This document shows, piece by piece, positions 8,463 to 16,834 of a DNA stretch of 64,000 nucleotides. The notes below the pieces were generated by a model that was not told where the DNA came from, made no database searches, and saw nothing but the letters and a program-made list of their open reading frames with translations. A program made the position numbers and the translations under genes. Each line of letters starts with the position of its first letter. Positions within the stretch are counted from its first letter, which is position 1. The stretch covers positions 186,001-250,000 of the forward strand of contig NZ_JACDUT010000001.1 of NCBI RefSeq assembly GCF_013761245.1, in the 5' to 3' direction. This DNA is from Thermaerobacillus caldiproteolyticus (GTDB lineage Bacteria > Bacillota > Bacilli > Bacillales > Anoxybacillaceae).

Positions 8463-9494
8463 TTATAATTCATTCATCGTTTCAAACATCGGTAATAAAA
8501 TGGCTAAATACATACAAACGACAAGTAATCCAATCAAAGAAAGCAAAATAGGTTGAATGAGACGCATCCACTTTTCGATTCGTTCTTCCATTGCTTGAAA
8601 AACAAATTGACTGTAATGAAATAATTCGTTCGCTAATTCTCCGTTTGATTGGCCGTGTCGAATAACGAGCGTTAACTCTTGTTCATAGCAAGGCCGGGAA
8701 GCGATAATCGTGTCTAACGGAGTTCCTTTGACAAGCTGTTCCTTCATCCATCTCCCCTCTTCGCGTAGAAATGGTACTTTTTCTTGCCGCTCAAATACTT
8801 GCAGCGACTCATAAATAGAAAGACCTCCGTGTAATAAGTGACTGAACTGTAAAGCGAACAAATGCGTATAATAAAGTTTCATGAACGTACGAACAAGCGG
8901 AATTTTCATCCATATATTGATTTGCGCCATCGTTGATAATTTTCTGAACCAAGCAAAATAAACAAGAAGAAAAACAAGAATGGTGATACAGACAAAAATA
9001 AAAAGAGAAGGGATAAAAGAAACAGTTTGTACAAGTAGACGAGAAATAGAAAAGCGATGGATAGGAAAAGAAGAAGAAAGATGAATAAATTGAGGAAGTA
9101 GTACATGTTGAATCATGGTCAACATCATCATCATAAAGCAAAGGAGAAAAAGCGGATAGCTGCTTGCTTTGCGCAGGCGCTGCAAATAAGCAGATTTATG
9201 AAGAAGCATACGGCCTGCTTCTGTAATACCTCGAGGAAGGTCACCGTGCTGTTCCGCGAAAAATAAATATCCTATCGCCTCGGTATGAAAATGGAGCGGC
9301 TCTAATGATTTATAGAAAGGAAAACCAGAGCGGAGTCGAGAAAGGCAGCGTTGCAGATCATGACGATGAGAAAGCGGTTCTTGAATTTCTAAAAACTCGA
9401 TTGCTTGAGACAGCGAATAACCTTTGTCAAGAAGGTTGCCGAGTCGTACTAGAAATACTCCTTGTTGTTGTAACGACCAATTTTTCTTAAACAT
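8463..9494 (-). CDS. comGB: Competence platform membrane protein ComGB
   Basis: A 343-residue polytopic membrane protein of the type II secretion F / PilC family, the inner-membrane platform on which the ComGA motor assembles the pseudopilus. Two T2SF domains are visible, with hydrophobic stretches near residues 115-135, 165-190 and at the C-terminus (LSLIGLLVVCMYLAILLPMF). The ATG at 9494 is preceded by GAGGGGAT and overlaps the comGA stop by 8 bases. Confidence 0.92.
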   Translation of the reverse strand: MFKKNWSLQQQGVFLVRLGNLLDKGYSLSQAIEFLEIQEPLSHRHDLQRCLSRLRSGFPFYKSLEPLHFHTEAIGYLFFAEQHGDLPRGITEAGRMLLHKSAYLQRLRKASSYPLFLLCFMMMMLTMIQHVLLPQFIHLSSSFPIHRFSISRLLVQTVSFIPSLFIFVCITILVFLLVYFAWFRKLSTMAQINIWMKIPLVRTFMKLYYTHLFALQFSHLLHGGLSIYESLQVFERQEKVPFLREEGRWMKEQLVKGTPLDTIIASRPCYEQELTLVIRHGQSNGELANELFHYSQFVFQAMEERIEKWMRLIQPILLSLIGLLVVCMYLAILLPMFETMNEL

Positions 9495-10554
9495 TTTCTT
9501 TAATCCCCTCACGCATAAGAAGATGTGGTGATAAAAATCCTAGCGCGATCCCTTTTTTTATTACATCGTCTAACGTTTCATAACGGTATGTCACTTTCTC
9601 CCCTCGTGCCGCTTGAATGGCTTTCATTAATGCCTTGCCATACAGCAGCTCATAAATGGCCGCGCGCCGCACTTTTCTTTTGTTTCGACAAAATGGGGAG
9701 CAGTTTTCTTGGCAGAGCGGGCACCTTATGTCTACAAGACGCTGCGCTGCAACGGCAAGCAATGTCTGCTCAATGTCTTGCCACGGTATACCGAATTCGC
9801 GTAGTCGATAAATCGCTCCAAGTGCATTGTTCGTATGCAAGGTAGATAATACAAGATGACCCGTTAAGGCAGCGCGAACCGTAATTCTCGCTGTTTCTGC
9901 GTCGCGAATTTCCCCGACCATAATTACGTCGGGATCATGACGTAAAATCGCTTTTAAGCCAGTCGCATACGTTATTCCTGCTTTTTCGTTGACTTGTACT
10001 TGCAAAACGTGGTCGGTTTTCTTTTCAATAGGATCCTCAAGCGTAATGACATTGCGATTCCACTTGTCTTGACATACGCGCAGCAATGTATATAACGTAG
10101 TCGTTTTTCCTGAACCAGTCGGCCCTGTAAAAATCATTAATCCATGGGAATGATGGAGAAGGGATAACAATTTTTTTGTTGTGTTTGGAAACAGAGAGAG
10201 TTGTGATAAAGGAAGAAAAGAGTCATGAGGGAGAAGACGAATGACGAGACTTTCATCGTAAACTGTCGGCAACGTTGATAACCGCAAGCTAACTATCATG
10301 TCATTTTGCTTGATCTCCATTGCACCACTTTGCGGCCGGCGCCGCTCACCAATGTCCATCCCAGCTAAAAATTTAAAATGGGCAACCAATCGCTCACATT
10401 TTTCTTTTGTGAGGATTTCCTTTCTGGACAAAACTCCATCCACACGGAATTGAATGACAGCATCTTCCCGTCGCGGCACAACATGAATATCAGATGCTTT
10501 CAACACGCTAGCTTCTTTGATTAAACGGTCAGCCAGCTGTTCAATTTCGTTCAT
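9487..10554 (-). CDS. comGA: Competence ATPase ComGA
   Basis: A 355-residue GspE/PilB-type secretion ATPase that powers pseudopilus assembly at the cytoplasmic face. Walker A is GPTGSGKTTTLY, the Walker B/Asp box region is LRHDPDVIMVGEIRDAETA, and a cysteine cluster (CPLCQENCSPFC) resembles the zinc site of the family. I chose the ATG at 10554 (MNEIEQLADRL) because it aligns with the B. subtilis start; GGAGGG lies a rather long 13-14 bases upstream. An earlier in-frame ATG at 10596 is possible. It is the first gene of the operon. The AT-rich upstream region shows no clean pair of ComK boxes (AAAA-N5-TTTT). Confidence 0.93.
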   Translation of the reverse strand: MNEIEQLADRLIKEASVLKASDIHVVPRREDAVIQFRVDGVLSRKEILTKEKCERLVAHFKFLAGMDIGERRRPQSGAMEIKQNDMIVSLRLSTLPTVYDESLVIRLLPHDSFLPLSQLSLFPNTTKKLLSLLHHSHGLMIFTGPTGSGKTTTLYTLLRVCQDKWNRNVITLEDPIEKKTDHVLQVQVNEKAGITYATGLKAILRHDPDVIMVGEIRDAETARITVRAALTGHLVLSTLHTNNALGAIYRLREFGIPWQDIEQTLLAVAAQRLVDIRCPLCQENCSPFCRNKRKVRRAAIYELLYGKALMKAIQAARGEKVTYRYETLDDVIKKGIALGFLSPHLLMREGIKENV

Positions 10555-10758
10555 TTGCTTGTTTTGTCCCTCCTTTCTGGATAATGATTTCGACATATTT
10601 CTTTCATTTTCCTTCTTAAATATCAAAAATTTTTCATCTTTTTGCGCAAAGCCATAAAATTGAACAATTTATGAAATTTTTACGATCGTTACAGTGCCAG
10701 TGCTAAAATCGCTGTATTATAATAAATGTAGCAACCATTCGTCTAGGAGTGAGAATTT

Positions 10759-11457
10759 ATGGAACAAACACTAAAAATCACAAGCGTATTGGCTGATCCA
10801 ACTCGTTATCATATTTATGAATATATCACCAAAAAACATAAAGAAGTATCCGTGCAAGAAATTGCTGAAGCGTTCAACATTCATCCGAACGTCGCCCGTC
10901 TTCACTTAGCGAAACTCGAGGATGTGAATATGCTCGTCTCCGAAACACAAAAAACAGGTAAAGGCGGTCGACCAAGTCGCCTTTATCGCCTATCTAACGA
11001 TGTCATTCAACTTCATTTTCCGTTTCGTGACTACCAATTGCTTTCCAAGATGGCCATTCAAGCGCTGACGAAACTAGGAGAAGCAGGGAAGCAAGCTCTA
11101 TACGAAACGGGTAAAACCTTTGGAAAAGAATTAATAAAACAACGTCTTGCACACGATCAAATTCCTGAACAGCTTTCATTCTCTGAGAAAATCACGATAT
11201 TGCAAGAAGCATCGGAAACAGCTGGACTTTATCTGACCTCTGAATACGATGACAATGAAAAAAAATTATATCTTCACATTTTTAACTGCCCATTTAAAGA
11301 AATTGCGCTTCAACAGCCGCAAATGGTTTGTCACATGCATCATGCATTTTTACAAGGCATGATCGAAGTTTTATTTGACAAAATCGAGTTGATGGAACTT
11401 GAAAATATGATAAGCGGCTGTGATTGCTGTTCGTATCGCGCGATGCTGACAAAGTAA
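10759..11457 (+). CDS. HTH transcriptional regulator with C-terminal cysteine cluster
   Basis: A 232-residue protein with an N-terminal ArsR/DeoR-like winged helix-turn-helix (residues about 5-75; segment VQEIAEAFNIHPNVARLHLAKL) and a C-terminal ligand domain. Cysteines sit at 176, 190, 221, 223 and 224 (FNCPF, MVCHMHH, GCDCCSY). The arrangement recalls the SufR-type repressors that bind an Fe-S cluster, but the spacing differs, so the ligand is inference. It is divergent from comGA, which suggests it might act in that intergenic region. A TATAAT lies upstream and the ATG follows AGGAGTGAG. Confidence 0.75.
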   Translation: MEQTLKITSVLADPTRYHIYEYITKKHKEVSVQEIAEAFNIHPNVARLHLAKLEDVNMLVSETQKTGKGGRPSRLYRLSNDVIQLHFPFRDYQLLSKMAIQALTKLGEAGKQALYETGKTFGKELIKQRLAHDQIPEQLSFSEKITILQEASETAGLYLTSEYDDNEKKLYLHIFNCPFKEIALQQPQMVCHMHHAFLQGMIEVLFDKIELMELENMISGCDCCSYRAMLTK

Positions 11458-11537
11458 AAAGCAATTATTTACATTGCTATAAAATGTGCATTATAATAAG
11501 TAAAGGCAACGATTTGCGCAAAAAGGAGGGATACATA

Positions 11538-11780
11538 ATGGACCGGATGTTCCGTGTCTTAGCGTTCTGGACAGGCATTTTTGCGGTAATGTTTTATCTT
11601 GGTCATATGCATACGACTTCGTTAATTTTCTTTGGTCAGACAGTATTTTTCTTGTTGCTTGGCTATTTAAAATTAACGGAAAGAATGTATATTTACATTT
11701 TTGGAGCATACTTAACCATTTTCTTCGCTGCGTTTACGTACTGGACAACGTTTATGATGGTCCTAGGAGTGGGAGAGTAA
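11538..11780 (+). CDS. yqgY: DUF2626 small membrane protein YqgY
   Basis: An 80-residue membrane protein with three hydrophobic helices (VLAFWTGIFAVMFYLG, LIFFGQTVFFLLLGYL, YIFGAYLTIFFAAFTYW). It matches the DUF2626 family, YqgY in B. subtilis; function unknown. The ATG at 11538 follows AAAAGGAGGG, while upstream in-frame codons run into the preceding gene. It lies about 80 bases after the HTH regulator. Confidence 0.87.
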   Translation: MDRMFRVLAFWTGIFAVMFYLGHMHTTSLIFFGQTVFFLLLGYLKLTERMYIYIFGAYLTIFFAAFTYWTTFMMVLGVGE

Positions 11781-11888
11781 CACAAAAAGCGGGGATGATG
11801 GGGGGAGTTCTCGCTTTTCCCCCACAGAGATTTAAGCCCAACAGAGCTAACGCGCAGCAGGATGGAAGCGCTGTCGTCGAGGTGAAAC

Positions 11889-11927
11889 AAAACAAAAAGC
11901 GATGGACAGTTCATCGCTTTTTGTTTT
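11889..11927. terminator. Bidirectional terminator between yqgY and the methyltransferase
   Basis: A 16-bp perfect stem (AAAACAAAAAGCGATG / CATCGCTTTTTGTTTT) with a 7-base loop. The right arm ends with the stop of the convergent methyltransferase gene. The A and T runs on the two arms allow termination in both directions. Confidence 0.85.
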
Positions 11928-13053
11928 ACAAAAAATTCGGTTCTATCCATATGTTCTCCCAATTTATTTTTATCCCTTTTTGTTGCACCATGACTTGAAA
12001 GGCAACGCTCATCCCCTCATCGGTAATAAGCGAACGAATCGCGCGGTTTTGACGGCTTCTCTCAGAAAATGGATTCACATCGTGATGGTTCACTAAATAG
12101 TGTAATATTCCTGCTGCCAATAAAAAACGGTCTTGTCGCATCGTTGTCACCCATTCCCATCCAGCTCGTTCCCCATACATCCGAAGTGCATTCCACTGAA
12201 CATGCGCTGTTATATCCATCTCGCCGGGATAAGCAAGCGGATTCGGCACTAATTGGTGTTGATAATACCCGCGCAAACTCCCATGCCGTCTCGCCGGAAG
12301 CTGCCATTCCTCATCGCTATATCCGTAATCGACTGTAAACATGACACATGATTCAAACAACGACGCCGTTTCCATAATAAATGATTTCATCGCTAATGGC
12401 ACTTCAAAGCGCTGTCCATCCACCAAAGAAATGTTCCGCTCGCGTAAATAGCAAAGAATATCCTCATTTTGCAGCGGTTGTTTTTCTTCGATAAGTTGTC
12501 CATGATGAAGCGCTACAAATAGCTCGTATAATTTCCCGTTTTCTTTTGTAATTACATGAACTGGAAAAGCATCGAAAAATTCGTTGCTAAAAACTATGCC
12601 GGAAAATCGAGAAACATATTGCTGAAACTCGCTGATGTCTTTATATTGAACAACTTTTTCGCTAAAACCCCCAAGCGTTTCCATTTGCTTTTTGCGCTGA
12701 TATGGACTCGTTTCAATGATGACATATGTTAATGTTTCGTAAGTATCTAAAGATGTTTCTTTCCATTCCTCTAAAACCGCGCGAGCGAATTTACCATCGC
12801 CTCCCCCTAACTCACAAATACACGGACGGATCTCCTCTGTTTCCACTAAGCGAATAAACAAGGAGGCGAACAGTTTACCAAATACATTTGAAAGGTGACT
12901 GCTTGTGATAAAATCACCGAACCGACCAATTTTGATGCGGTTCCGCATATAATATCCATATTTTTCATCATACAACGTGAACCTCATATAATCCGCATAT
13001 GACATACGTTGTTGCGGCATTGACCGAATAGCTGTATAAATATCATGGCCCAT
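11926..13053 (-). CDS. Class I SAM-dependent methyltransferase, MidA/NDUFAF7-like
   Basis: A 375-residue protein of the COG1565 family (mitochondrial NDUFAF7, bacterial MidA-like). Visible family features are GRFGDFITSSHLSNVFG near residue 42, the SAM-binding loop CELGGGDGKFARAVLEEW near 80, and FSNEFFDAFPVHV near 150. In mitochondria the relative methylates an arginine in complex I; the bacterial substrate is unknown. The ATG follows AGGGGAGAA. It is absent at this place in B. subtilis, where yqgY and yqgX are adjacent. The convergent gene is yqgY. Confidence 0.85.
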   Translation of the reverse strand: MGHDIYTAIRSMPQQRMSYADYMRFTLYDEKYGYYMRNRIKIGRFGDFITSSHLSNVFGKLFASLFIRLVETEEIRPCICELGGGDGKFARAVLEEWKETSLDTYETLTYVIIETSPYQRKKQMETLGGFSEKVVQYKDISEFQQYVSRFSGIVFSNEFFDAFPVHVITKENGKLYELFVALHHGQLIEEKQPLQNEDILCYLRERNISLVDGQRFEVPLAMKSFIMETASLFESCVMFTVDYGYSDEEWQLPARRHGSLRGYYQHQLVPNPLAYPGEMDITAHVQWNALRMYGERAGWEWVTTMRQDRFLLAAGILHYLVNHHDVNPFSERSRQNRAIRSLITDEGMSVAFQVMVQQKGIKINWENIWIEPNFL

Positions 13054-13085
13054 GACAAATTTCTCCCCTAATCACGTTTTCACTA

Positions 13086-13120
13086 TTGACATAGTAAAAA
13101 TGTTGTTATATTGTTATGAT
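13086..13120 (+). promoter_or_regulatory. SigA-type promoter with no gene downstream
   Basis: TTGACA at 13086-13091 is followed after 17 bases by TATTGT (13109-13114), and TATGAT lies just after it at 13115-13120. It points rightward into a spacer that ends in a strong terminator at 13168-13199. No reading frame with a ribosome site lies between. Confidence 0.5.
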
Positions 13121-13124
13121 AGTA

Positions 13125-13200
13125 GCTTAACTATATCCCCTCCCATTATATGGATAGAACATCCCCCAAAAAACCCTTCTCAATTGAGAAGGGTTTTTTA
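13125..13200 (+). ncRNA. Candidate C-rich small RNA
   Basis: From the promoter at 13086 to the terminator at 13199 a transcript of about 75-80 bases would form. Its 5' part has two C-rich stretches (ATCCCCTCCC and ATCCCCC) that could pair with Shine-Dalgarno sequences. The first sits in the loop of a possible TATCC/GGATA hairpin. The 3' part is a perfect terminator hairpin with a T run. This layout is typical of trans-acting small RNAs in Firmicutes, but I recognise no known family, and expression is not shown. Confidence 0.45.
13168..13199. terminator. Perfect 16-bp palindromic terminator
   Basis: AAAAAACCCTTCTCAA pairs fully with TTGAGAAGGGTTTTTT, flanked by T-rich sequence on the plus side. 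No annotated coding gene ends just before it on either strand, which is why it is assigned to the candidate small RNA. Confidence 0.85.
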
Positions 13201-13204
13201 TATA

Positions 13205-13716
13205 TGACTCGCAATGGTTTCTAGAAACTACTATTGCACTTGAGCTTGTCGCCTCTATTTTTCAAGCTGTCCAGCTTCCTTATGCCATAGCTCCAAAATC
13301 TAACTGCGATACTTCTAGTTTTCTGCATTGCCCAGCTTGGATCGCAACGCTTGTTAAAATAACCTTCTCCGTTTCGTTTCATGCAAATCATTTCTCAATT
13401 GGAAAAATATTTTTCTTACGGCGTTGCGCGTTTGGCACTGCTTTTCGTATTGCCTTACTCCGGCAACCAAACAATTTATCCATACAAAACTTGCACAAAT
13501 CATAATTAAAACATAATGCTCGAGATCACTGGAGGCAAACCAGCCCTCCGGGGTGACAGAGCCCTCTGAACAAGCAGAGAACATTTGCCTGTCGCGATTA
13601 GGCGGAACGCCTCCACTTTTCTTTTTTGTACCAATCATCTCCTCACTGGAATCGCAAGCACTTCCGCACTCGAAGAACAGCTGCTTCAAGAGCTGTTTGC
13701 GACGACGTCGCTTTTC
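13205..13716. other. Gene-poor spacer, possibly decayed coding sequence
   Basis: About 510 bases between the candidate small RNA and yqgX. The minus strand stays open from 13689 to 13354 and would encode a Cys-containing segment, one hydrophobic stretch (HYVLIMICASFVWINCLVAG) and a basic tail. There is no ribosome site and the first possible start is TTG. I do not recognise the sequence; it may be a small membrane protein gene or a remnant. Confidence 0.3.
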
Positions 13717-14349
13717 TTAAAATCCATGTAAAAACGGATTCGAGTCCATTTCCGCTCCGATGGTTGTTTCACGACCATGCCCCGGTAAAACAATGGTTTC
13801 TTCCGGTAAACCAAGCAGTTTGTCATGAATGCTACGCATAAGCTGATCGTAATTGCCACCCGGCAAATCCGTGCGACCGATACTGCCCGCAAACAATACA
13901 TCTCCAGAAAAAATCACTTCCATTTCTCGTAAATAGTAAGAAATACTTCCCGGTGAATGCCCTGGCGTTTCGAGCAGCTCAAACGTAAAATTTCCGATTT
14001 TTAGCGTTTGTTCTTGTTTCAAGCATTGTGGCGCATAATTCACTTTAATTTGCTCGCCGATAAAATACGCCGAACCGTTCAGAAGAGGATCCGCAAGCCA
14101 CTCTTTTTCCTGTTCATGAATATAAATTGGAATTTTCCATTTTTTTTGCACATCGTTAATGGCGCCAATATGGTCAAAATGAGCGTGTGTCAATAAAATT
14201 GCCAGCGGCGTCCAACCTTGCTGCTCTATATAGTGAACAAGCTTTTCTCCTTCGCTACCCGGATCAAAAATCACGCATGTACCATCAGAATGAGACAGTA
14301 TGTAGGCGTTCGTTTGTAATGGTCCGAGCGGAATACGTTCCCACTTCAT
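13717..14349 (-). CDS. yqgX: MBL-fold metallo-hydrolase YqgX
   Basis: A 210-residue metallo-beta-lactamase-fold hydrolase of the glyoxalase-II-like group. The dinuclear metal motif HAHFDHIG is near residue 55, followed by ETPGHSPGS near 130, GDVLFAGSIGR near 150 and PGHGRETTIG near 193, giving the full set of His/Asp ligands. B. subtilis YqgX is reported to have glyoxalase II activity; the substrate here is inferred. The ATG follows TGGAGGG. Confidence 0.9.
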   Translation of the reverse strand: MKWERIPLGPLQTNAYILSHSDGTCVIFDPGSEGEKLVHYIEQQGWTPLAILLTHAHFDHIGAINDVQKKWKIPIYIHEQEKEWLADPLLNGSAYFIGEQIKVNYAPQCLKQEQTLKIGNFTFELLETPGHSPGSISYYLREMEVIFSGDVLFAGSIGRTDLPGGNYDQLMRSIHDKLLGLPEETIVLPGHGRETTIGAEMDSNPFLHGF

Positions 14350-14446
14350 AAAAATCCCTCCATTTACTCACTTCTCTATAGCCACCATTTTATCCTAATG
14401 CTGCCCTTTATGCTACAATGAAATAAAAAAGATAAAGAGGGATACG

Positions 14447-14878
14447 ATGATTACACGATACGCAATTCCGTTTTCGGCAGAACTCACCAATAACAGCAAC
14501 GTCATTGACCAAGATGAAGAATGGCTTATTGCAACTGAGCCTCCTTCTCACTTACGGACGGACATTGAACGTCTCATCGAAGTGGAAAATACTGAATTTA
14601 CCGATCTTTTTAATGACTATGGATTCATCTCAGAAGAAGGTCGTGCGTATATTTACCAAAATGCTGTCACTGCCTTTTCGGTTATTGATGGTGACCAAAC
14701 AGAAATCGAAATGATGATTCTCCAACTCGATGAATATCTCATTGCTAAAGAAAAGAACGAAAAAGAAACGATTTATTTTATCGGTCGCCATCACGAGGAG
14801 CTCTTAATGAAAGTAGCGGCTGCCTACAATGTTACAGTCCACATTTTTGACCTCGACAAATCAATAAAAAAAGATTAA
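14447..14878 (+). CDS. Hypothetical acidic protein
   Basis: A 143-residue soluble protein, rich in Asp and Glu, that I do not recognise. It starts MITRYAIPFSAELTNNSN after AGAGGGATACG and contains ETIYFIGRHHEELLMKVAAAY near residue 105. No signal peptide, membrane helix or catalytic motif stands out. It is divergent from yqgX and 67 bases ahead of yqgW. Coding status rests on the ribosome site, length and residue composition. Confidence 0.65.
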   Translation: MITRYAIPFSAELTNNSNVIDQDEEWLIATEPPSHLRTDIERLIEVENTEFTDLFNDYGFISEEGRAYIYQNAVTAFSVIDGDQTEIEMMILQLDEYLIAKEKNEKETIYFIGRHHEELLMKVAAAYNVTVHIFDLDKSIKKD

Positions 14879-14945
14879 AATGGAAAAGAATTCGTTATTT
14901 CTACATAGCCGACTTGTGTACTATTTCGCAAAGGGGGTAAATATA

Positions 14946-15122
14946 ATGGGATTAGTGATTATTTTTTCATTAGTAACATTGTTAGCGCTTTACGGAATCG
15001 TGCGTTCATTGCGTGAGAAAAATATACTTGGCTTACTTTTCGGATTAGGAGCAGCTGCTGTATTTGGTTGGTTTACAGTCATGACTGTATGGCATCACGG
15101 TTTTCCAACTGGTACTCACTAA
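14946..15122 (+). CDS. yqgW: DUF2759 small membrane protein YqgW
   Basis: A 58-residue membrane protein with two hydrophobic helices (VIIFSLVTLLALYGIV and LGLLFGLGAAAVFGWFTVM) joined by a basic loop (RSLREKN), ending WHHGFPTGTH. It matches the DUF2759 family (YqgW); function unknown. The ATG follows AAGGGGG. A terminator overlaps its stop. Confidence 0.85.
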   Translation: MGLVIIFSLVTLLALYGIVRSLREKNILGLLFGLGAAAVFGWFTVMTVWHHGFPTGTH

Positions 15123-15149
15123 ACAAGAGGCTTAAACAGCCTCTTGTTT
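15121..15149. terminator. Bidirectional terminator between yqgW and yqgV
   Basis: An 11-bp stem (AAACAAGAGGC / GCCTCTTGTTT) with a 7-base loop starts at the yqgW stop codon and precedes the end of convergent yqgV. Confidence 0.8.
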
Positions 15150-15154
15150 TGTTT

Positions 15155-15466
15155 TTATCGCAATTTTTCTTGCACGCTAGCCAGTTTATCCGCCATATGG
15201 CGCTCTTTGTCGCGACGGTCATCAATGCGAATGTTAGTCGCTACGCGCTGTATTCCTCTAGAAAACGGAACTTCGTGAATCGCTTGAATAACTTCAAATA
15301 ATACCGAAAGCTCTCCTTCAATAATCGTGTTCATTGGTGTAAGCATGAAATCAATTTTCCCATCACGTTTATACGCCTCTAATACTTTTTGTATTTCTGC
15401 AACATATTCGCTCACACTAGGGCTAGCGGTGCCAATAGGAATAACAGTAACATCAACGATTGCCAT
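15155..15466 (-). CDS. yqgV: MTH1187/YqgV family thiamine-binding protein
   Basis: A 103-residue protein of the MTH1187/DUF77 family with a ferredoxin-like fold, containing VTVIPIGTASPSVSEYVAEI near residue 6 and FMLTPMNTIIEGE near 40. B. subtilis YqgV has been described as a thiamine (hydroxymethylthiazole-type ligand) binding protein. The ATG at 15466 follows AAAGGAG. Confidence 0.88.
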   Translation of the reverse strand: MAIVDVTVIPIGTASPSVSEYVAEIQKVLEAYKRDGKIDFMLTPMNTIIEGELSVLFEVIQAIHEVPFSRGIQRVATNIRIDDRRDKERHMADKLASVQEKLR

Positions 15467-15520
15467 GTTCTCTGCTCCTTTATTTTTTACTTTGATTATA
15501 AACTGGTTTTCTTCTTTTCC

Positions 15521-16681
15521 TCAAGCCATATACAATGCCGCTAGAAAAATACCGAGACTATCTTTGTAGATTTCGGAAAATTGTTCGATGGGTAATGGGT
15601 TGACTCCTTCTCCTAATTCAATGGTATATCCTTGTCGCCTCCATGTTTGAATGAACCAATCACGATAACCAGCGTGGCTATCAATATAACGTATTGCTTT
15701 ATATCCGCTTACGTTTGCAAATTCATTGACTGTTTTTTCTGCTTCGCTCGGCTCGAATCCTTCATATCCCCAATAAATTTCTTTTCCTTGTGTATGGAAC
15801 GCCAAAATCATCGCAAAATCACTTTCATTTGTCAATGCAGCCATTGCTTTCGTTTCTGGTTCCGTTAATGGGGCAACTCCCGGAAAATCGCGTGGAGCAG
15901 GCGCCTTCGGGATTTTACGTGCTTGCTCTACTTCCCATTTAGCCGGAAATTGATTATTCAAATCAATGCCGCGAATGTTTGCCTTCCATTGCGAAAAATC
16001 AAGACTTCCGCTGTTTATACGGATCACTTCATCACGGTATGATTCTGCTTCTGGCGGCCCATTCAATACTAAATTGACACCGTCCGGGTTCACCATCGGC
16101 ACAATCGATAACGTCACTTTTTTATAATAATCGAGCATGCGATGACCGCGTAAGGGCCGCCCGTTTGTTAACGCCAACAAATAATCGTTGACAAACGTCA
16201 TAATAATTGCAGTTGTAATCCATTCATTGGCATGAAAAGATCCATTGATATGAATATGCGTCGACCCTTGCCCGATTTTTAATTCAATCAAAGGTAATCC
16301 TAATACGCTGCTCCCAATCACACGTTTTCTTATGAATGGATAATGATCACATAAACACTCGATATCTTGTTGCAAGGCTGCAAAATCATACTGTCTTTTT
16401 CCATTCACAATAGGGGTATCGATTCGCTTTGGAATTTGAAATTGTCCATTCGTAAACGCCGCACCATTCATTCGTTTCAGCGCTTCCACATGTACAGAAG
16501 TAAACCGAGCAAGATTCTCTAACGTGTCAATGGTCTCATACCCGGGAATGATAACGACATCCCCTTGCTGAAGCTGTTTCCCGGTTAAGTGGAGATTAGC
16601 ATCAACGATCAACTCATAAGGAACGGAAAACCATTCGCTATACATGGTCAATGTATCACCAAGACGTGCACGTATATTCAA
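15521..16681 (-). CDS. yqgT: Gamma-D-glutamyl-meso-diaminopimelate peptidase, M14 family
   Basis: A 386-residue zinc carboxypeptidase of the M14 family with one or two N-terminal LysM-like repeats (about residues 1-90, with GDTLTMYSEWFSVPYELIVDAN). Catalytic features are SFHANEW (zinc His and Glu), GIDLNNQFPAKW, the zinc-ligand/substrate segment AFHTQGKEIYWG, and the catalytic Glu in TIELGEG. It cleaves the gamma-D-Glu-mDAP bond of muropeptides, probably in cell wall or spore peptide turnover. The start is TTG at 16681, six bases after GGGGAG. No signal peptide is seen. Confidence 0.9.
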   Translation of the reverse strand: MNIRARLGDTLTMYSEWFSVPYELIVDANLHLTGKQLQQGDVVIIPGYETIDTLENLARFTSVHVEALKRMNGAAFTNGQFQIPKRIDTPIVNGKRQYDFAALQQDIECLCDHYPFIRKRVIGSSVLGLPLIELKIGQGSTHIHINGSFHANEWITTAIIMTFVNDYLLALTNGRPLRGHRMLDYYKKVTLSIVPMVNPDGVNLVLNGPPEAESYRDEVIRINSGSLDFSQWKANIRGIDLNNQFPAKWEVEQARKIPKAPAPRDFPGVAPLTEPETKAMAALTNESDFAMILAFHTQGKEIYWGYEGFEPSEAEKTVNEFANVSGYKAIRYIDSHAGYRDWFIQTWRRQGYTIELGEGVNPLPIEQFSEIYKDSLGIFLAALYMA

Positions 16682-16753
16682 CTGTGTCTCCCCTCTCCGC
16701 TGTATCTATCTCCAACATATGAAATGTTCGCGGAGAAAATGAGAGAGAACATA

Positions 16754-16805
16754 AAAAAACTGGCTTCATAGGTACTACACTTAGCTACCTATACGCCAGT
16801 TTTTT
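16754..16805. terminator. Bidirectional terminator between yqgT and yqgS
   Basis: AAAAAACTGGC pairs with GCCAGTTTTTT across a loop that holds an inner ATAGGTA / TACCTAT stem. It sits downstream of yqgS (minus strand) and upstream of yqgT. Confidence 0.8.
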
Positions 16806-16834
16806 CATTAGTTTTACTTCTCGCCCATTGCAGT

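Noticed and set aside
8809-9141. Frames antisense to or alternative within comGB, very rich in Phe, Ser and Tyr
   Set aside because: They overlap the clear comGB frame and reflect its A-rich codons on the other strand.
10555-10758. ComK box pair ahead of comGA
   Set aside because: The region is AT-rich, with a small inverted repeat AAATTG/CAATTT, but no two AAAA-N5-TTTT elements at the known spacings are visible.
13354-13689. 111-residue frame with one hydrophobic segment as a gene
   Set aside because: No ribosome site, starts at a TTG after a stop, and no recognisable family; kept only as a possible remnant.
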